Below, piece after piece: positions 7,615 through 15,982 of a DNA stretch of 64,000 nt. Every line of letters begins with the position of its first letter. Position 1 is the stretch's first letter. The DNA comes from Tardiphaga robiniae. Lineage in GTDB: Bacteria; Pseudomonadota; Alphaproteobacteria; Rhizobiales; Xanthobacteraceae. Under the pieces are notes generated by a model. The model was given only the letters and a program-made list of their open reading frames with translations. It was not told the origin of the DNA and searched no databases. A program made the position numbers and the translations under genes. The stretch spans positions 1 through 64,000 of the forward strand of contig NZ_JABMCJ010000086.1 of the NCBI RefSeq assembly GCF_013359755.1. Direction: 5' to 3'.

Positions 7615-8682
7615 ATGCCCTTCACCCCTGCTCGCCCCGACCCATCACAGCCGCCGGTCCGCATCAATCTGCTGTCCGACACACAGACGAAGCCCACGCC
7701 CGCGATGCGCGCGGCGATGGCTGCGGCAGATGTCGGCGATGAGCAGGTCGGCGACGATCCCACGGTGAATGCGCTCTGCGACCGCGTCGCCGAACTGCTC
7801 GGCAAGGAAGCCGCCGTGTTCATGCCATCGGGTACCATGTGCAATGTCGCCGGCCTGCTGGCGCATTGCCGGCCCGGCGACGAAATCCTCGCGCATCGCA
7901 CCGCGCATATCCTCTCGCGCGAGGGCGGTACCCATGCCGCTCTTGGCGGCTTCCAGATTACCGGGCTCGACGGCGCCGATGGCAAGTTCACACCAGATAC
8001 GCTGCGCGCCGCATTGCATCCGCGCACGCGCTACGAGGCAGCGCAGACCGTGGTCAGCGTCGAACAGACTGCCAATATCGGCGGCGGCACCATCTGGTCG
8101 AAATCCGATCTTGAAGCGATCGTCACCATCGCGCGTGACCGCGGCCTTGCCACGCATATGGATGGCGCGCGACTGATGAATGCCTGTGTCGCCACCGGTA
8201 TCGGTGCGAGCAGGATGTCCGATGGCTGGGACTCGGTGTGGATCGATTTCAGTAAGGGGCTCGGCGCGCCGATCGGAGCCGTGCTCGCCGGCACGCGCGA
8301 CTACATTGATGCAGTGTGGCGCTGGAAGCAGGGATTGGGCGGCTCGATGCGCCAGGCCGGCATGGTTGCCGCCGCCTGCATCCACGCGCTGGATCATCAC
8401 GTCGAGCGCCTCGCCGACGATCACGCCAATGCGCGTGCACTCGCTAGCGGACTGGCCCAGATCGACGGGATCGCCGTTCAGCAGCCGGAGACCAATCTCG
8501 TGTTCTTCGATCCCGCGGGCGCAGGCATCAGCGGTGCTGCTATGGTGAAAGCCTTGCGCGCGAAAGGCGTGCTGCTCGCCACGATGGACGGCCGCATCCG
8601 CGCGTGTACACATCTGGATGTCAGTGCGGACATGATCGGGGAAACGCTGGGATTGATCAGGGACGTGGTGCGAGCGGTTTAG
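7615..8682 (+). CDS. ltaE: Low-specificity L-threonine aldolase
   Basis: This PLP-dependent fold-type I enzyme cleaves L-threonine and L-allo-threonine to glycine and acetaldehyde. The 355-residue protein shows the family order: INLLSDTQTKPT at the N-terminus, EQVGDDPTVNAL, the cofactor-stacking region FMPSGTMCNVAGLLAH, HMDGARLMNA with the aspartate that contacts the PLP nitrogen, and the Schiff-base lysine in DFSKGLGAPIG. ATG 7615 (protein start MPFTPARP) is preferred over an in-frame GTG 27 bases upstream next to the repeat. It stands alone between two intergenic repeats. The gene symbol follows family use; stereospecificity cannot be read from the sequence. Confidence 0.88.
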   Translation: MPFTPARPDPSQPPVRINLLSDTQTKPTPAMRAAMAAADVGDEQVGDDPTVNALCDRVAELLGKEAAVFMPSGTMCNVAGLLAHCRPGDEILAHRTAHILSREGGTHAALGGFQITGLDGADGKFTPDTLRAALHPRTRYEAAQTVVSVEQTANIGGGTIWSKSDLEAIVTIARDRGLATHMDGARLMNACVATGIGASRMSDGWDSVWIDFSKGLGAPIGAVLAGTRDYIDAVWRWKQGLGGSMRQAGMVAAACIHALDHHVERLADDHANARALASGLAQIDGIAVQQPETNLVFFDPAGAGISGAAMVKALRAKGVLLATMDGRIRACTHLDVSADMIGETLGLIRDVVRAV

Positions 8683-8697
8683 CCTTATCCCGACGGC

Positions 8698-8793
8698 CCT
8701 CATGGTGAGGAGGCGCCGCTTGGCGCCGTCTCGAACCATGAGATGTTTGGCCCATCCTTCGAGACGCGCAAGAACGCGCTCCTCAGGATGAGG
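8698..8793. repeat. Palindromic intergenic repeat, family A copy 2
   Basis: This copy is in the opposite orientation to that at 3432-3531: CCTCATGGTGAGGAGGCGCC at the left, CGTCTCGAACCATGAG, then CATCCTTCGAGACGCGC and CCTCAGGATGAGG at the right. It lies in the gap between two convergent genes. Confidence 0.85.
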
Positions 8794-8836
8794 GCTGAGT
8801 ATGTGAAACAGGCACTACGATGACCTGCCCTGCCGC

Positions 8837-10117
8837 TTACTCCAGCGCCTCGGCGATGATCTTCCGCACATCAACCTCCATCCGCACCCGCTGCGACGGT
8901 GCCTGCGTCATCACCAGCATGAACATGTCATTCTTCGGATCGACCCAGAAGAACGTGCCGCCAACACCGTCCCAGCGATATTCGCCGACCGGGCCGGGCT
9001 CGCTCGCGAGCTCCTTGGTGCGCACCGCGAAGCCGAGACCGAAGCCGCTGCCGGCGCCCGGGAAATAATAGTAATCGCGCTTCACGCCGCTTTGCGGACC
9101 GACGTGATCGCGCGTCATCTCCGCCACCGTTCCCGGTTTGAGATAGCGCTTGCCGTCCAGCGTGCCGCCGTTGAGCAGCATCTGCAGGAAGCGCGCGTAA
9201 TCCGCCGCCGTGCCGACCAGACCGGAGCCCCCCGCCTCCCATTGCATGACCTCAGCGGGATCGTGCATACCGACCACCGGCCCGACCATGCGATCTCCCG
9301 GGAACGGCTCGGCCACACGCGAGCGCCGTTCGCCATCGGTGATGTAGAACGAGGTGTCCCGCATCCCCAATGGACCGAACAGCCGTTCCTCCAGGAAATG
9401 ATAGAGCGACTGGCCGGATACGACTTCGATGACGCGGCCGAGAATGTCGGTGGAATGGCCGTAGTCCCACAGCGTGCCGGGCTGCTCGGCGAGCGGAAGC
9501 TGCGCGATGCGGTCGGCCCAGGAGGCATTGTCCCAGTCGCGGCCGAAGATATCGAGCTGCGCATAACGTTTCCGCGCGGGATCGTCGCCATAGAAACCGT
9601 AAGTGATGCCCGATGTATGCGTGAGCAGATCGGCGATGGTGATCGGCCGCTGCAGCGGCACGAGGCCGAATGTGGCGTGTTCGTCGCCCCCGTTGGTGTC
9701 GACGCCCACCTTCGTCTTCGCGAAAGCCGGGATGTATTTCGCAACGGGATCGTCGAGGCGCAGCTTGCCATCCTCGACCAGCATCATGGCGGCTACCGAG
9801 GTGATCGGCTTCGACATCGAATACAGCCGGAAGATCGCATCCCTGGTCATCGGATGGCCGCTGTCGAGATTGCCGAACGTATCGAAATAGACAGGCTTGC
9901 CGTGCTGTTGCACCAGCACCACCGCGCCGGGAATCTTCCGCTCCGCGACCATGTCGAGAAAGTAGCGATCGAGCGCCAGCAGCTTTTCGGCAGAGAATTC
10001 GCGCGCAATGGATTGCGGTTTTTCGGCCCGGGCCGGCGGCGAAGGCACGATAACGGTGCCGACGCAGCAGAGCGTCAGCAGCAGGAGTACGGCCCGCCTA
10101 TTTCTCCAGCGCTTCAT
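8837..10117 (-). CDS. Secreted serine hydrolase, beta-lactamase class C fold
   Basis: The 426-residue protein begins with a signal peptide (RRAVLLLLTLCCVGTVIV...ARA). It carries the penicillin-binding/beta-lactamase fold: the nucleophile motif S-x-x-K as LYSMSKPITSVA near residue 100, and the Y-x-N equivalent as WDYGHSTDILGRV near residue 218. This family includes esterases, D-aminopeptidases and beta-lactamase-related proteins acting in the periplasm, so the substrate is uncertain. Its start overlaps by 20 bases the end of a paralogous upstream gene with matching motifs and spacing. The two are a co-transcribed tandem duplicate. Confidence 0.88.
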   Translation of the reverse strand: MKRWRNRRAVLLLLTLCCVGTVIVPSPPARAEKPQSIAREFSAEKLLALDRYFLDMVAERKIPGAVVLVQQHGKPVYFDTFGNLDSGHPMTRDAIFRLYSMSKPITSVAAMMLVEDGKLRLDDPVAKYIPAFAKTKVGVDTNGGDEHATFGLVPLQRPITIADLLTHTSGITYGFYGDDPARKRYAQLDIFGRDWDNASWADRIAQLPLAEQPGTLWDYGHSTDILGRVIEVVSGQSLYHFLEERLFGPLGMRDTSFYITDGERRSRVAEPFPGDRMVGPVVGMHDPAEVMQWEAGGSGLVGTAADYARFLQMLLNGGTLDGKRYLKPGTVAEMTRDHVGPQSGVKRDYYYFPGAGSGFGLGFAVRTKELASEPGPVGEYRWDGVGGTFFWVDPKNDMFMLVMTQAPSQRVRMEVDVRKIIAEALE

Positions 10118-11396
10118 AGACCAACAGCTTCAAAGACCTTTGAATGCGCTGTCGCTCCGACGGCGTCTGTTCGAGCAGGATGAAGAAGAAGTCCTGTTTG
10201 GGATCGATGATGAAATAGCAACCGCTGGCGCCGTCCCATTTCAACTCGCCGAGCGATCCCGGCGGCGGCGGCTTGGCATTGCCGGGATCGGTGCGCACGG
10301 CAAAGCCGTAACCGAAACCGAAACCGTCCCCGGGGAAATACAGATAGTCACGACCGACCCCGGAATCCTTGCCGATATGATCGGTGGTCATGTCCTTGAA
10401 CGTCGCCGCGCTCATGTAGCGTTTGCCGTCATATTCGCCGCCATTCAGCAGCATCTGTGCAAATTTCGTGTAGTCAGCCAGCGTCGAGACCATGCCGCCG
10501 CTGCCGGATTCCCATTTCTGATAGGTGTCGGGTCGGCCCTGTCGTCCGGTGCGGAAATCGCGGTCCCAGGCCATCGGCTTGGCGAGCATGACCTCCTTCG
10601 ACTTCTCCTTCACGAAGAAGCCGGTGTCCTTCATGCCGAGCGGCCCGAGGAACGCCTGCTCCTCGTAACCGAGCAGCGACTTGCCGGTAACCACTTCAAT
10701 CACGCGGCCGAGAATATCGGTGGAGTGGCCGTAGTCCCACATGGTGCCGGGCTGGTGCTCGAGCGGCAGTTGCGCGATGCGGTCGGCGAATTCCTTGTTG
10801 TCGAAATCGCCGCTGTAGATATCCGCATTGCCATAGGCGCGGCGGACCAGGCTCTCGCCATAGAAACCGTAAGTGATGCCGGACGTGTGCAGCAGGAGAT
10901 CGCGGATCGTCACCGGGCGGTTGGGCGCGACGATGTCCAGCGCCTTCTCGCCATTCTCCAGCTTCTTCTCAACGCCGACCTTGGCCTTGGCGAAAGACGG
11001 AATGTATTGCGAGACGGGATCGTCGAGTTTCAGCTTGCCCTGATCGATCAGCATCATCGCCGCAAACGACGTGATCGGCTTCGACATGGAATGCAGCCGG
11101 AAGATCGTATCATCGGTCATCGGCTGCTTCGTGTCGGGATCGCGAACGCCGAAGAATTCCTTGTAGACCGGTTTGCCATGCTGCTGGATCAGGACAATGG
11201 CGCCGGGGATCTTGCCGTCGGCGATCTGCTTGCGGAAGAATTCGCCGATCTTGGCCAGCTTCTCCTGCGAGAATTTGGCGCCGGCGGAAATGTCGAAGGT
11301 GCCTTCGGCGGCGAAGCGATCCTGGGCGAAGACGGGCGATCCGGCGAGCAGCAGCGCTCCGCAGAGCAGCGCGCGTAGTCTGTGCCGCATAGTCAT
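10098..11396 (-). CDS. Secreted serine hydrolase, beta-lactamase class C fold (paralogue)
   Basis: This 432-residue protein has a signal peptide (RALLCGALLLAGSPVFAQ) and the same fold as the downstream gene. S-x-x-K is seen in LHSMSKPITSFA, the tyrosine motif in MWDYGHSTDILGRVIEV, and shared blocks such as TSGITYGFYGES and YFPGDGFGFGYGFAVRTD. ATG 11396 is chosen because AAGGAGC lies just upstream; the open frame extends 18 codons further without a signal peptide. Its last 20 bases overlap the next gene, so translation is probably coupled. The two genes are not identical, so the duplication is old. Confidence 0.88.
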   Translation of the reverse strand: MTMRHRLRALLCGALLLAGSPVFAQDRFAAEGTFDISAGAKFSQEKLAKIGEFFRKQIADGKIPGAIVLIQQHGKPVYKEFFGVRDPDTKQPMTDDTIFRLHSMSKPITSFAAMMLIDQGKLKLDDPVSQYIPSFAKAKVGVEKKLENGEKALDIVAPNRPVTIRDLLLHTSGITYGFYGESLVRRAYGNADIYSGDFDNKEFADRIAQLPLEHQPGTMWDYGHSTDILGRVIEVVTGKSLLGYEEQAFLGPLGMKDTGFFVKEKSKEVMLAKPMAWDRDFRTGRQGRPDTYQKWESGSGGMVSTLADYTKFAQMLLNGGEYDGKRYMSAATFKDMTTDHIGKDSGVGRDYLYFPGDGFGFGYGFAVRTDPGNAKPPPPGSLGELKWDGASGCYFIIDPKQDFFFILLEQTPSERQRIQRSLKLLVYEALEK

Positions 11397-11442
11397 CGCC
11401 GCTCCTTTTACCTGATCACAGGAGTGTAACGGCGGGGCGTTC

Positions 11443-11943
11443 TCAGACAAGGGGAAGTGCGCGTGCGAGCGCGAGGCGATGCAGATCCGCAGATGGCTCC
11501 GAAAAGCAGCAGAAGGTGACGGCCGTGACCACCGGTGCGTCTTTCAGCATCTGGATGACCGAGCCCACGGCGATGGGAGCCGCACGCGCGGCCGGAAAGC
11601 CATAGACACCGGTTGAGATGGCCGGAAACGCAACGGAGGCCAGCCCATGCGCCTGACACAGCATCAGCGCCCGCCGGTAGCAGGACGCCAGCGCCTCATC
11701 CTCGCCGCTCCGGCCACCATGCCAAACAGGACCCACCGCGTGGATCACATGCGTGGCCGGTAATTTATAACCTTTGGTGATTTTGGCGTCGCCTGTCTCG
11801 CAACCCTTGAGGGTGCGGCATTCAGCGAGCAAGTCGGGGCCGGCCGCCCGATGGATGGCACCGTCCACGCCGCCGCCGCCGAGAAGCGACACATTGGCCG
11901 CGTTGACGATGGCGTCAACGCGGAGAGTCGTGATGTCAGCCAC
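11443..11943 (-). CDS. Macro-domain ADP-ribose binding/deacetylase protein (YmdB-like)
   Basis: The 166-residue product is a stand-alone macro domain. It has [21 protein letters not shown] near the N-terminus (the ADP-ribose-binding loops with the catalytic-type Asn), [10 protein letters not shown], and the second glycine loop [15 protein letters not shown]. Relatives hydrolyse O-acetyl-ADP-ribose or remove ADP-ribose from proteins. The only standard start in this region is GTG 11943. In-frame codons just upstream encode [10 protein letters not shown], which looks like the expected first beta-strand. Translation may therefore begin at a non-standard codon closer to the grxD stop, 41 bases away, or the N-terminus is genuinely shortened. 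Confidence 0.85.
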   Translation of the reverse strand: MADITTLRVDAIVNAANVSLLGGGGVDGAIHRAAGPDLLAECRTLKGCETGDAKITKGYKLPATHVIHAVGPVWHGGRSGEDEALASCYRRALMLCQAHGLASVAFPAISTGVYGFPAARAAPIAVGSVIQMLKDAPVVTAVTFCCFSEPSADLHRLALARALPLV

Positions 11944-11984
11944 GACGACGTCGAGCGTCGCCGTGCCTATTTGTCGACTTGAAA

Positions 11985-12320
11985 TCAGGCGGACGCCGGG
12001 GCGGCAATCACGCCCTTCTCGGCCAGCAGGCTCTGCAACTCGCCAGCCTGGAACATCTCACGGATGATGTCGCAGCCGCCGACGAATTCGCCCTTCACAT
12101 AGAGCTGCGGAATGGTCGGCCAGTTCGAGTAGGTCTTGATGCCGTCGCGCAGATCGGCGGATTCGAGAACGTTGAGGCCCTTGTAGCCGACACCCACGTG
12201 ATCGAGGATCTGGACCACCTGGCCCGAGAAACCGCACTGCGGAAACTGCGGCGTGCCCTTCATGAACAGCACCACGTCGTTGGTCTTCACTTCGTTCTCG
12301 ATGAATTGCTCAATGCTCAT
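11985..12320 (-). CDS. grxD: Monothiol CGFS glutaredoxin, Grx4 type
   Basis: The 111-residue protein has the monothiol active site CGFS within [14 protein letters not shown]. It also has the family's [12 protein letters not shown] and [19 protein letters not shown], which bind glutathione. CGFS glutaredoxins carry [2Fe-2S] clusters with glutathione and partner with BolA proteins in iron-sulfur transfer and iron sensing. ATG 12320 ([11 protein letters not shown]) gives the normal length; the open frame extends upstream without homology. A bolA-family gene lies about 2.8 kb away on the same strand, separated by the egtB-egtD pair. Confidence 0.95.
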   Translation of the reverse strand: MSIEQFIENEVKTNDVVLFMKGTPQFPQCGFSGQVVQILDHVGVGYKGLNVLESADLRDGIKTYSNWPTIPQLYVKGEFVGGCDIIREMFQAGELQSLLAEKGVIAAPASA

Positions 12321-12646
12321 GTCACGTCCCTGTTCAAGGTCCAGATTCAAGGTCTGGAGTTGGCGGCCCAGCCATCGGGCGCTCGCCCGGTCAGACTTGT
12401 CATATATGTAGCCGAATCCGTTCCGCACCCCAAGTCTTATGGACGTGATCAAGAGCCTGAAATCACAGGCATTGGGGCTTATTGCCGGCCCGCCACGGTC
12501 ACTTTTCCGCAGTTTTTGCCAAGTCCGGTCCGGCCAAAGATCATATGACGACAGGCCTTTTATAACCAATCGGATGACCTATTTAGGACAGGCTGCTCGG
12601 GAACCCATCACCAAGAGCAACGTTCTCTCCAAAATCGGAGACTTTC
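12321..12646. other. Divergent intergenic region between grxD and egtB
   Basis: This 326-base gap carries no gene. It separates two divergent genes and must contain both promoters. AT-rich patches suitable for -10 boxes are visible (CATATATG near 12410, TTTTATAA near 12558), but I could not assign a convincing -35/-10 pair. No repeat-family element is present. Confidence 0.4.
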
Positions 12647-13915
12647 GTGACGAATCCAACTTTCGCCAAGAGTTCAGGCATGAGTTCAGGCACCGCGTCC
12701 CCCGCCTCCGAATCCGCCCCCGCAGGCGCACTGGTCCAAAGACTGGGCGACGCCTTCCTGACGGTCCGCAACGAAACCGAACGCCGCGCCGCCCCGCTCT
12801 CCCCGGAAGACCAGTTGGTGCAGTCGATGCCCGACGCCAGCCCGGCGAAGTGGCACCGCGCCCATGTGACCTGGTTCTGGGAGCAATTCTTGCTCGGCGA
12901 TCACGCCCCCGGCTACAAGGTCTACCACCCCGACTACGCCTATCTGTTCAATTCCTATTATGTCTCCGCTGGTCCCCGCCACGCCCGCGCCCAGCGCGGG
13001 CACCTCACCCGGCCCGGCGCCGACGAAGTCACCGCCTATCGCAAGCATGTCGATGCGGCCGTCATCAAATTCTTCAACGAGACCTCAGACGACAAGCTGG
13101 CCTCGCTGATCCCGTTGCTCGAAGTCGGCTTCAATCACGAGCAGCAGCATCAGGAGCTGATGCTCACCGACATCCTGCATGCCTTCGCGCAGAACCCGAT
13201 CCCGCCGGCCTACGATGCCAACTGGCACTTCCCGGCCTCGACCACATCGGGCGATGCGTGGACCACACTCACAGAAGGCATCCATACCATCGGCCATCAG
13301 AGCGAGAGCTTCCATTTCGACAACGAGAAGCCCGCGCATCGCGCGCTTGTCGGCCCCGTGAAGCTCGCACGCAATCTCGTCACCAACCGCGAATGGCTCG
13401 CCTTCATGGAGGCCGGCGGTTACGACGAAGCGACGCTGTGGCTGATGGATGGCTTCGCCACTGTGGCCCGCGAGGAATGGCAGGCGCCCGGTCACTGGCG
13501 CAAGGTCAATGGCGAGTGGCAGATCATGACCCTCGCCGGCTTGCAGCCGATCGATCTCGACGCGCCGGTGTGCCACGTCAGCTATTACGAATGTGACGCC
13601 TTTGCGCGCTGGAGCGGCAAGCATCTGCCCACCGAAATGGAATGGGAAGTCGCCGCGCGCGCCGGTCAGCTCAACGACGCCTTCGGCATCGTCTGGCAAT
13701 GGACCCGCTCCGCTTACGCGGCCTATCCCGGCTACCGCGCCATCGAAGGCGCACTCGGCGAATACAACGGCAAGTTCATGATCAATCAGCTGGTGCTGCG
13801 CGGCTCGTCGCTGGCGACCCCGGACGATCACAGCCGCGTCACCTATCGCAATTTCTTCTATCCCCACCATCGCTGGCAATTCACGGGCCTGCGGCTGGCC
13901 GATTACGGCAACTGA
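12647..13915 (+). CDS. egtB: Ergothioneine biosynthesis sulfoxide synthase EgtB
   Basis: EgtB is a non-haem iron enzyme that joins trimethylhistidine (hercynine) to a thiol through O2-dependent C-S bond formation, the central step of ergothioneine synthesis. The N-terminal DinB-like half holds the iron motif HEQQHQEL near residue 165, with WHRAHVTWFWE near residue 70 contributing the other histidine. The C-terminal half is the FGE-sulfatase fold (NREWLAFMEAGGY, LPTEMEWEVAARAG, RGSSLATPDDHSR...RWQFTGLRLA). GTG 12647 is preferred because GGAG lies six bases upstream; an in-frame ATG at 12680 is an alternative. egtD follows after 45 bases. Confidence 0.93.
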   Translation: MTNPTFAKSSGMSSGTASPASESAPAGALVQRLGDAFLTVRNETERRAAPLSPEDQLVQSMPDASPAKWHRAHVTWFWEQFLLGDHAPGYKVYHPDYAYLFNSYYVSAGPRHARAQRGHLTRPGADEVTAYRKHVDAAVIKFFNETSDDKLASLIPLLEVGFNHEQQHQELMLTDILHAFAQNPIPPAYDANWHFPASTTSGDAWTTLTEGIHTIGHQSESFHFDNEKPAHRALVGPVKLARNLVTNREWLAFMEAGGYDEATLWLMDGFATVAREEWQAPGHWRKVNGEWQIMTLAGLQPIDLDAPVCHVSYYECDAFARWSGKHLPTEMEWEVAARAGQLNDAFGIVWQWTRSAYAAYPGYRAIEGALGEYNGKFMINQLVLRGSSLATPDDHSRVTYRNFFYPHHRWQFTGLRLADYGN

Positions 13916-13960
13916 CTTCCAACATCATCACGGCGCTTCGAAAGCGTTGAGGAGACTGAC

Positions 13961-14926
13961 ATGAACGTTCATGCCCCGTTGGCACTGTCGCTGCTGAATG
14001 CCTCCGCCTCCGCATTTGCCGCGGATGTCGCCGAAGCGCTGTCGCAGCATCCGAAAAAGCTGTCGCCGAAATACTTCTATGACGAAGCCGGCTCGGAGCT
14101 GTTCGAACAGATCACCAAACTGCCGGAATATTACCCGACCCGCACCGAGCTCGGCATCCTCCGCTCGCGCGGCAAGGACATCAACGCGATCATTCCGAAG
14201 AATGCCGCTTTGATCGAATTCGGCGCCGGCGCCACCACCAAGGTGCGGCTGCTGCTGGATGAATGCGACGTCGGCGCCTATGCGCCGGTCGATATTTCAG
14301 GCGACTTCCTGCAGGCGCAGGCAGTGGAGCTCCGCAAGGATTTCCCCGGCCTGAAAGTGCTGCCGGTGAATGCCGACTTCACCGCACCGTTCGACCTGCC
14401 CGCCGATATCCGGATGATGCCGAAGGTCGGCTTCTTCCCGGGCTCGACGCTTGGCAATTTCGAGCCGCACGAGGCCTGCGCCTTCCTGCGCTCGGCCCGC
14501 GCCATTCTCGGCAAGGACGCCTTGATGCTGATCGGCATCGATCTGGAAAAGGACGAGAAGCTGCTGCACGCCGCCTATAACGATGCGGCAGGGGTCACCG
14601 GCAAGTTCAACATGAATGTGCTGGTGCGCATCAACCGCGAACTCGGCGGCGATTTCGATCTCTCCGCCTTCACCCATCGCGCGATATACAACAAGGAACG
14701 CCACCGCATCGAGATGCACCTGATCGCCAGGAAGCCGCAGACCGTGCATGTGCTCGGTCGCAGCTTCGCGTTCCGTGCCGGCGAGAGCATCCACACCGAG
14801 AGCAGCTACAAATACAGCATCGAGCGTTTTGCGACGCTGGCCCGGGGTTCGGGCTGGGAGCCGAAGGCGTCATGGACCGACGCGGACAAGCATTTCTCGG
14901 TGCACGCGCTGATGGCGGTGGAGTAA
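13961..14926 (+). CDS. egtD: L-histidine N-alpha-methyltransferase EgtD
   Basis: EgtD trimethylates histidine with three S-adenosylmethionine molecules to give hercynine, the substrate of EgtB. The 321-residue product matches the family: LSPKYFYDEAGSELFEQIT, YYPTRTELGIL, the SAM site IEFGAGATTKVRLLLD, PVDISGDFL, and GFFPGSTLGNFEP. The C-terminal TESSYKYSIERFATLA is the histidine-binding end. A GAGGAG ribosome-binding site precedes ATG 13961. With egtB immediately upstream this is an operon. No egtA, egtC or egtE is nearby; that is usual for proteobacteria, where the sulfur donor step differs or is encoded elsewhere. Confidence 0.95.
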   Translation: MNVHAPLALSLLNASASAFAADVAEALSQHPKKLSPKYFYDEAGSELFEQITKLPEYYPTRTELGILRSRGKDINAIIPKNAALIEFGAGATTKVRLLLDECDVGAYAPVDISGDFLQAQAVELRKDFPGLKVLPVNADFTAPFDLPADIRMMPKVGFFPGSTLGNFEPHEACAFLRSARAILGKDALMLIGIDLEKDEKLLHAAYNDAAGVTGKFNMNVLVRINRELGGDFDLSAFTHRAIYNKERHRIEMHLIARKPQTVHVLGRSFAFRAGESIHTESSYKYSIERFATLARGSGWEPKASWTDADKHFSVHALMAVE

Positions 14927-14956
14927 AAGACTGCTCCACACTCAGCCTTCATCCCA

Positions 14957-15084
14957 GCCTAAACCCGAGTGGGTTTAGGCGAGAGGAGCGCGCTCTTGCG
15001 CGCGTCTCGAAGGATGGCGGCACGCTTGGGTGCCCACAACTCATGGTTCGAGACGGCGCCAAATGGCGCCTCCTCACCATGAGG
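14957..15084. repeat. Hairpin plus family A palindromic repeat, copy 3
   Basis: GCCTAAACCC-GAGT-GGGTTTAGGC (14957-14980) is a perfect 10-base-pair hairpin without a T-run. It is followed by a family A element (GAGGAGCGCGCTC, GCGTCTCGAAGGATG, CATGGTTCGAGACGGCGCC, CTCCTCACCATGAGG, 14981-15084). The block separates convergent egtD and bolA and may act as a bidirectional transcription barrier. Confidence 0.8.
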
Positions 15085-15092
15085 ACTGAGCT

Positions 15093-15329
15093 TTACGCCT
15101 CTGGCACACCCGTCTGCAGCGCCAGCGCGTGCAGGACACCGCCCATCTGGCCTTTCAGCGACTGATAGACAATCTGGTGCTGGGCGACGCGGGATTTGCC
15201 GCGGAAGGATTCCGAAATCACGGTTGCCGCGTAATGGTCGCCGTCACCGGCCAGATCACGGATCGTCACCTGCGCGTCGGGAATCGCGGCCTTGATCATG
15301 GTCTCGATATCGCGGGCGTCCATCGGCAT
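15093..15329 (-). CDS. BolA family protein
   Basis: This 78-residue protein is a complete BolA domain: a short N-terminal helix (MDARDIETMIKAAIPDAQV), the central DHYAATVISESFRGKSRVA, and the conserved end HQIVYQSLKGQMGGVLHALAL. BolA proteins form [2Fe-2S]-bridged complexes with CGFS glutaredoxins and take part in iron-sulfur delivery or iron regulation. The lack of a cysteine in the loop suggests the bacterial IbaG/BolA3-like type. ATG 15329 is preceded by GGAG. It lies on the same strand as grxD but is separated from it by the opposite-strand egtBD operon. Confidence 0.92.
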   Translation of the reverse strand: MPMDARDIETMIKAAIPDAQVTIRDLAGDGDHYAATVISESFRGKSRVAQHQIVYQSLKGQMGGVLHALALQTGVPEA

Positions 15330-15510
15330 TAATCGGGTCTCCAGAAAGGTTCGAATCGCGGCCAGTCGGTGCCGCCTCGGATTGCGAGCCTATCGCGGCT
15401 GCCGCATGACGTCACGGCTTTCTAACGATAATCCCTCGCGTGCCCCTTTTAAAGGCCGGAGGGATCGCACATCTGAAGAAGTGAAATATGACCGTCACAA
15501 GGGTTTAACC

Positions 15511-15873
15511 ATGAAGCTTCCCGGCCCGGACCACCCGATCACCATTGCGCCCGCCGGCAAACACATCCGTGTTTCTGCCGGAGACGTCGTGATCGCCGAC
15601 ACGACCAATGCCCTGAGCCTCAAGGAGGCCAGCTACCCCGCAGTGCTGTATATCCCCCGCGCGGACGCCAATATGGACGCGGTAGCGCGCACCGACCGTG
15701 TGACGCATTGCCCGTACAAGGGCGACGCGAATTATTACAGCATCAAGACCGGCGAGAAGGTTCTCGACAACGCGATCTGGACCTATGAGACGCCGTTTCC
15801 GGCGATGGCCGAGATCAAGGATTATCTCGCATTTTATCCAGACAAGGTGAAAATCGAGGAAGTGCCTGCGTGA
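15511..15873 (+). CDS. DUF427 domain-containing protein
   Basis: The 120-residue product is a single DUF427 domain. Family features are IRVSAGDVVIADTTNAL near the N-terminus, the YPAVLYIPRADANMD segment, and CPYKGDANYYSI followed by AIWTYETPFPAMAEIKDYLAFYPDKV. These proteins are widespread, small and beta-rich. Their function is not established, though the fold has been linked to nucleotidyltransferase-like proteins in annotation. ATG 15511 is chosen at the point where homology begins. The open frame continues upstream through noncoding sequence. No operon partner is evident; the next gene starts 109 bases downstream. Confidence 0.88.
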   Translation: MKLPGPDHPITIAPAGKHIRVSAGDVVIADTTNALSLKEASYPAVLYIPRADANMDAVARTDRVTHCPYKGDANYYSIKTGEKVLDNAIWTYETPFPAMAEIKDYLAFYPDKVKIEEVPA

Positions 15874-15982
15874 TCCTCGGCTGATTGCCGAAGCGGCTTT
15901 CGACATTTATCATGACGGCGCGCATCACTGATGCGCCCGGCGACGCCTGTTGCGCGCGGAAGCGAGGGGGCTCGCCGTTCAC

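Noticed and set aside
10008-11378. 456-codon plus-strand frame opposite the tandem hydrolases
   Set aside because: Antisense shadow of two genes with signal peptides and catalytic motifs; no ribosome-binding site or recognisable domain.
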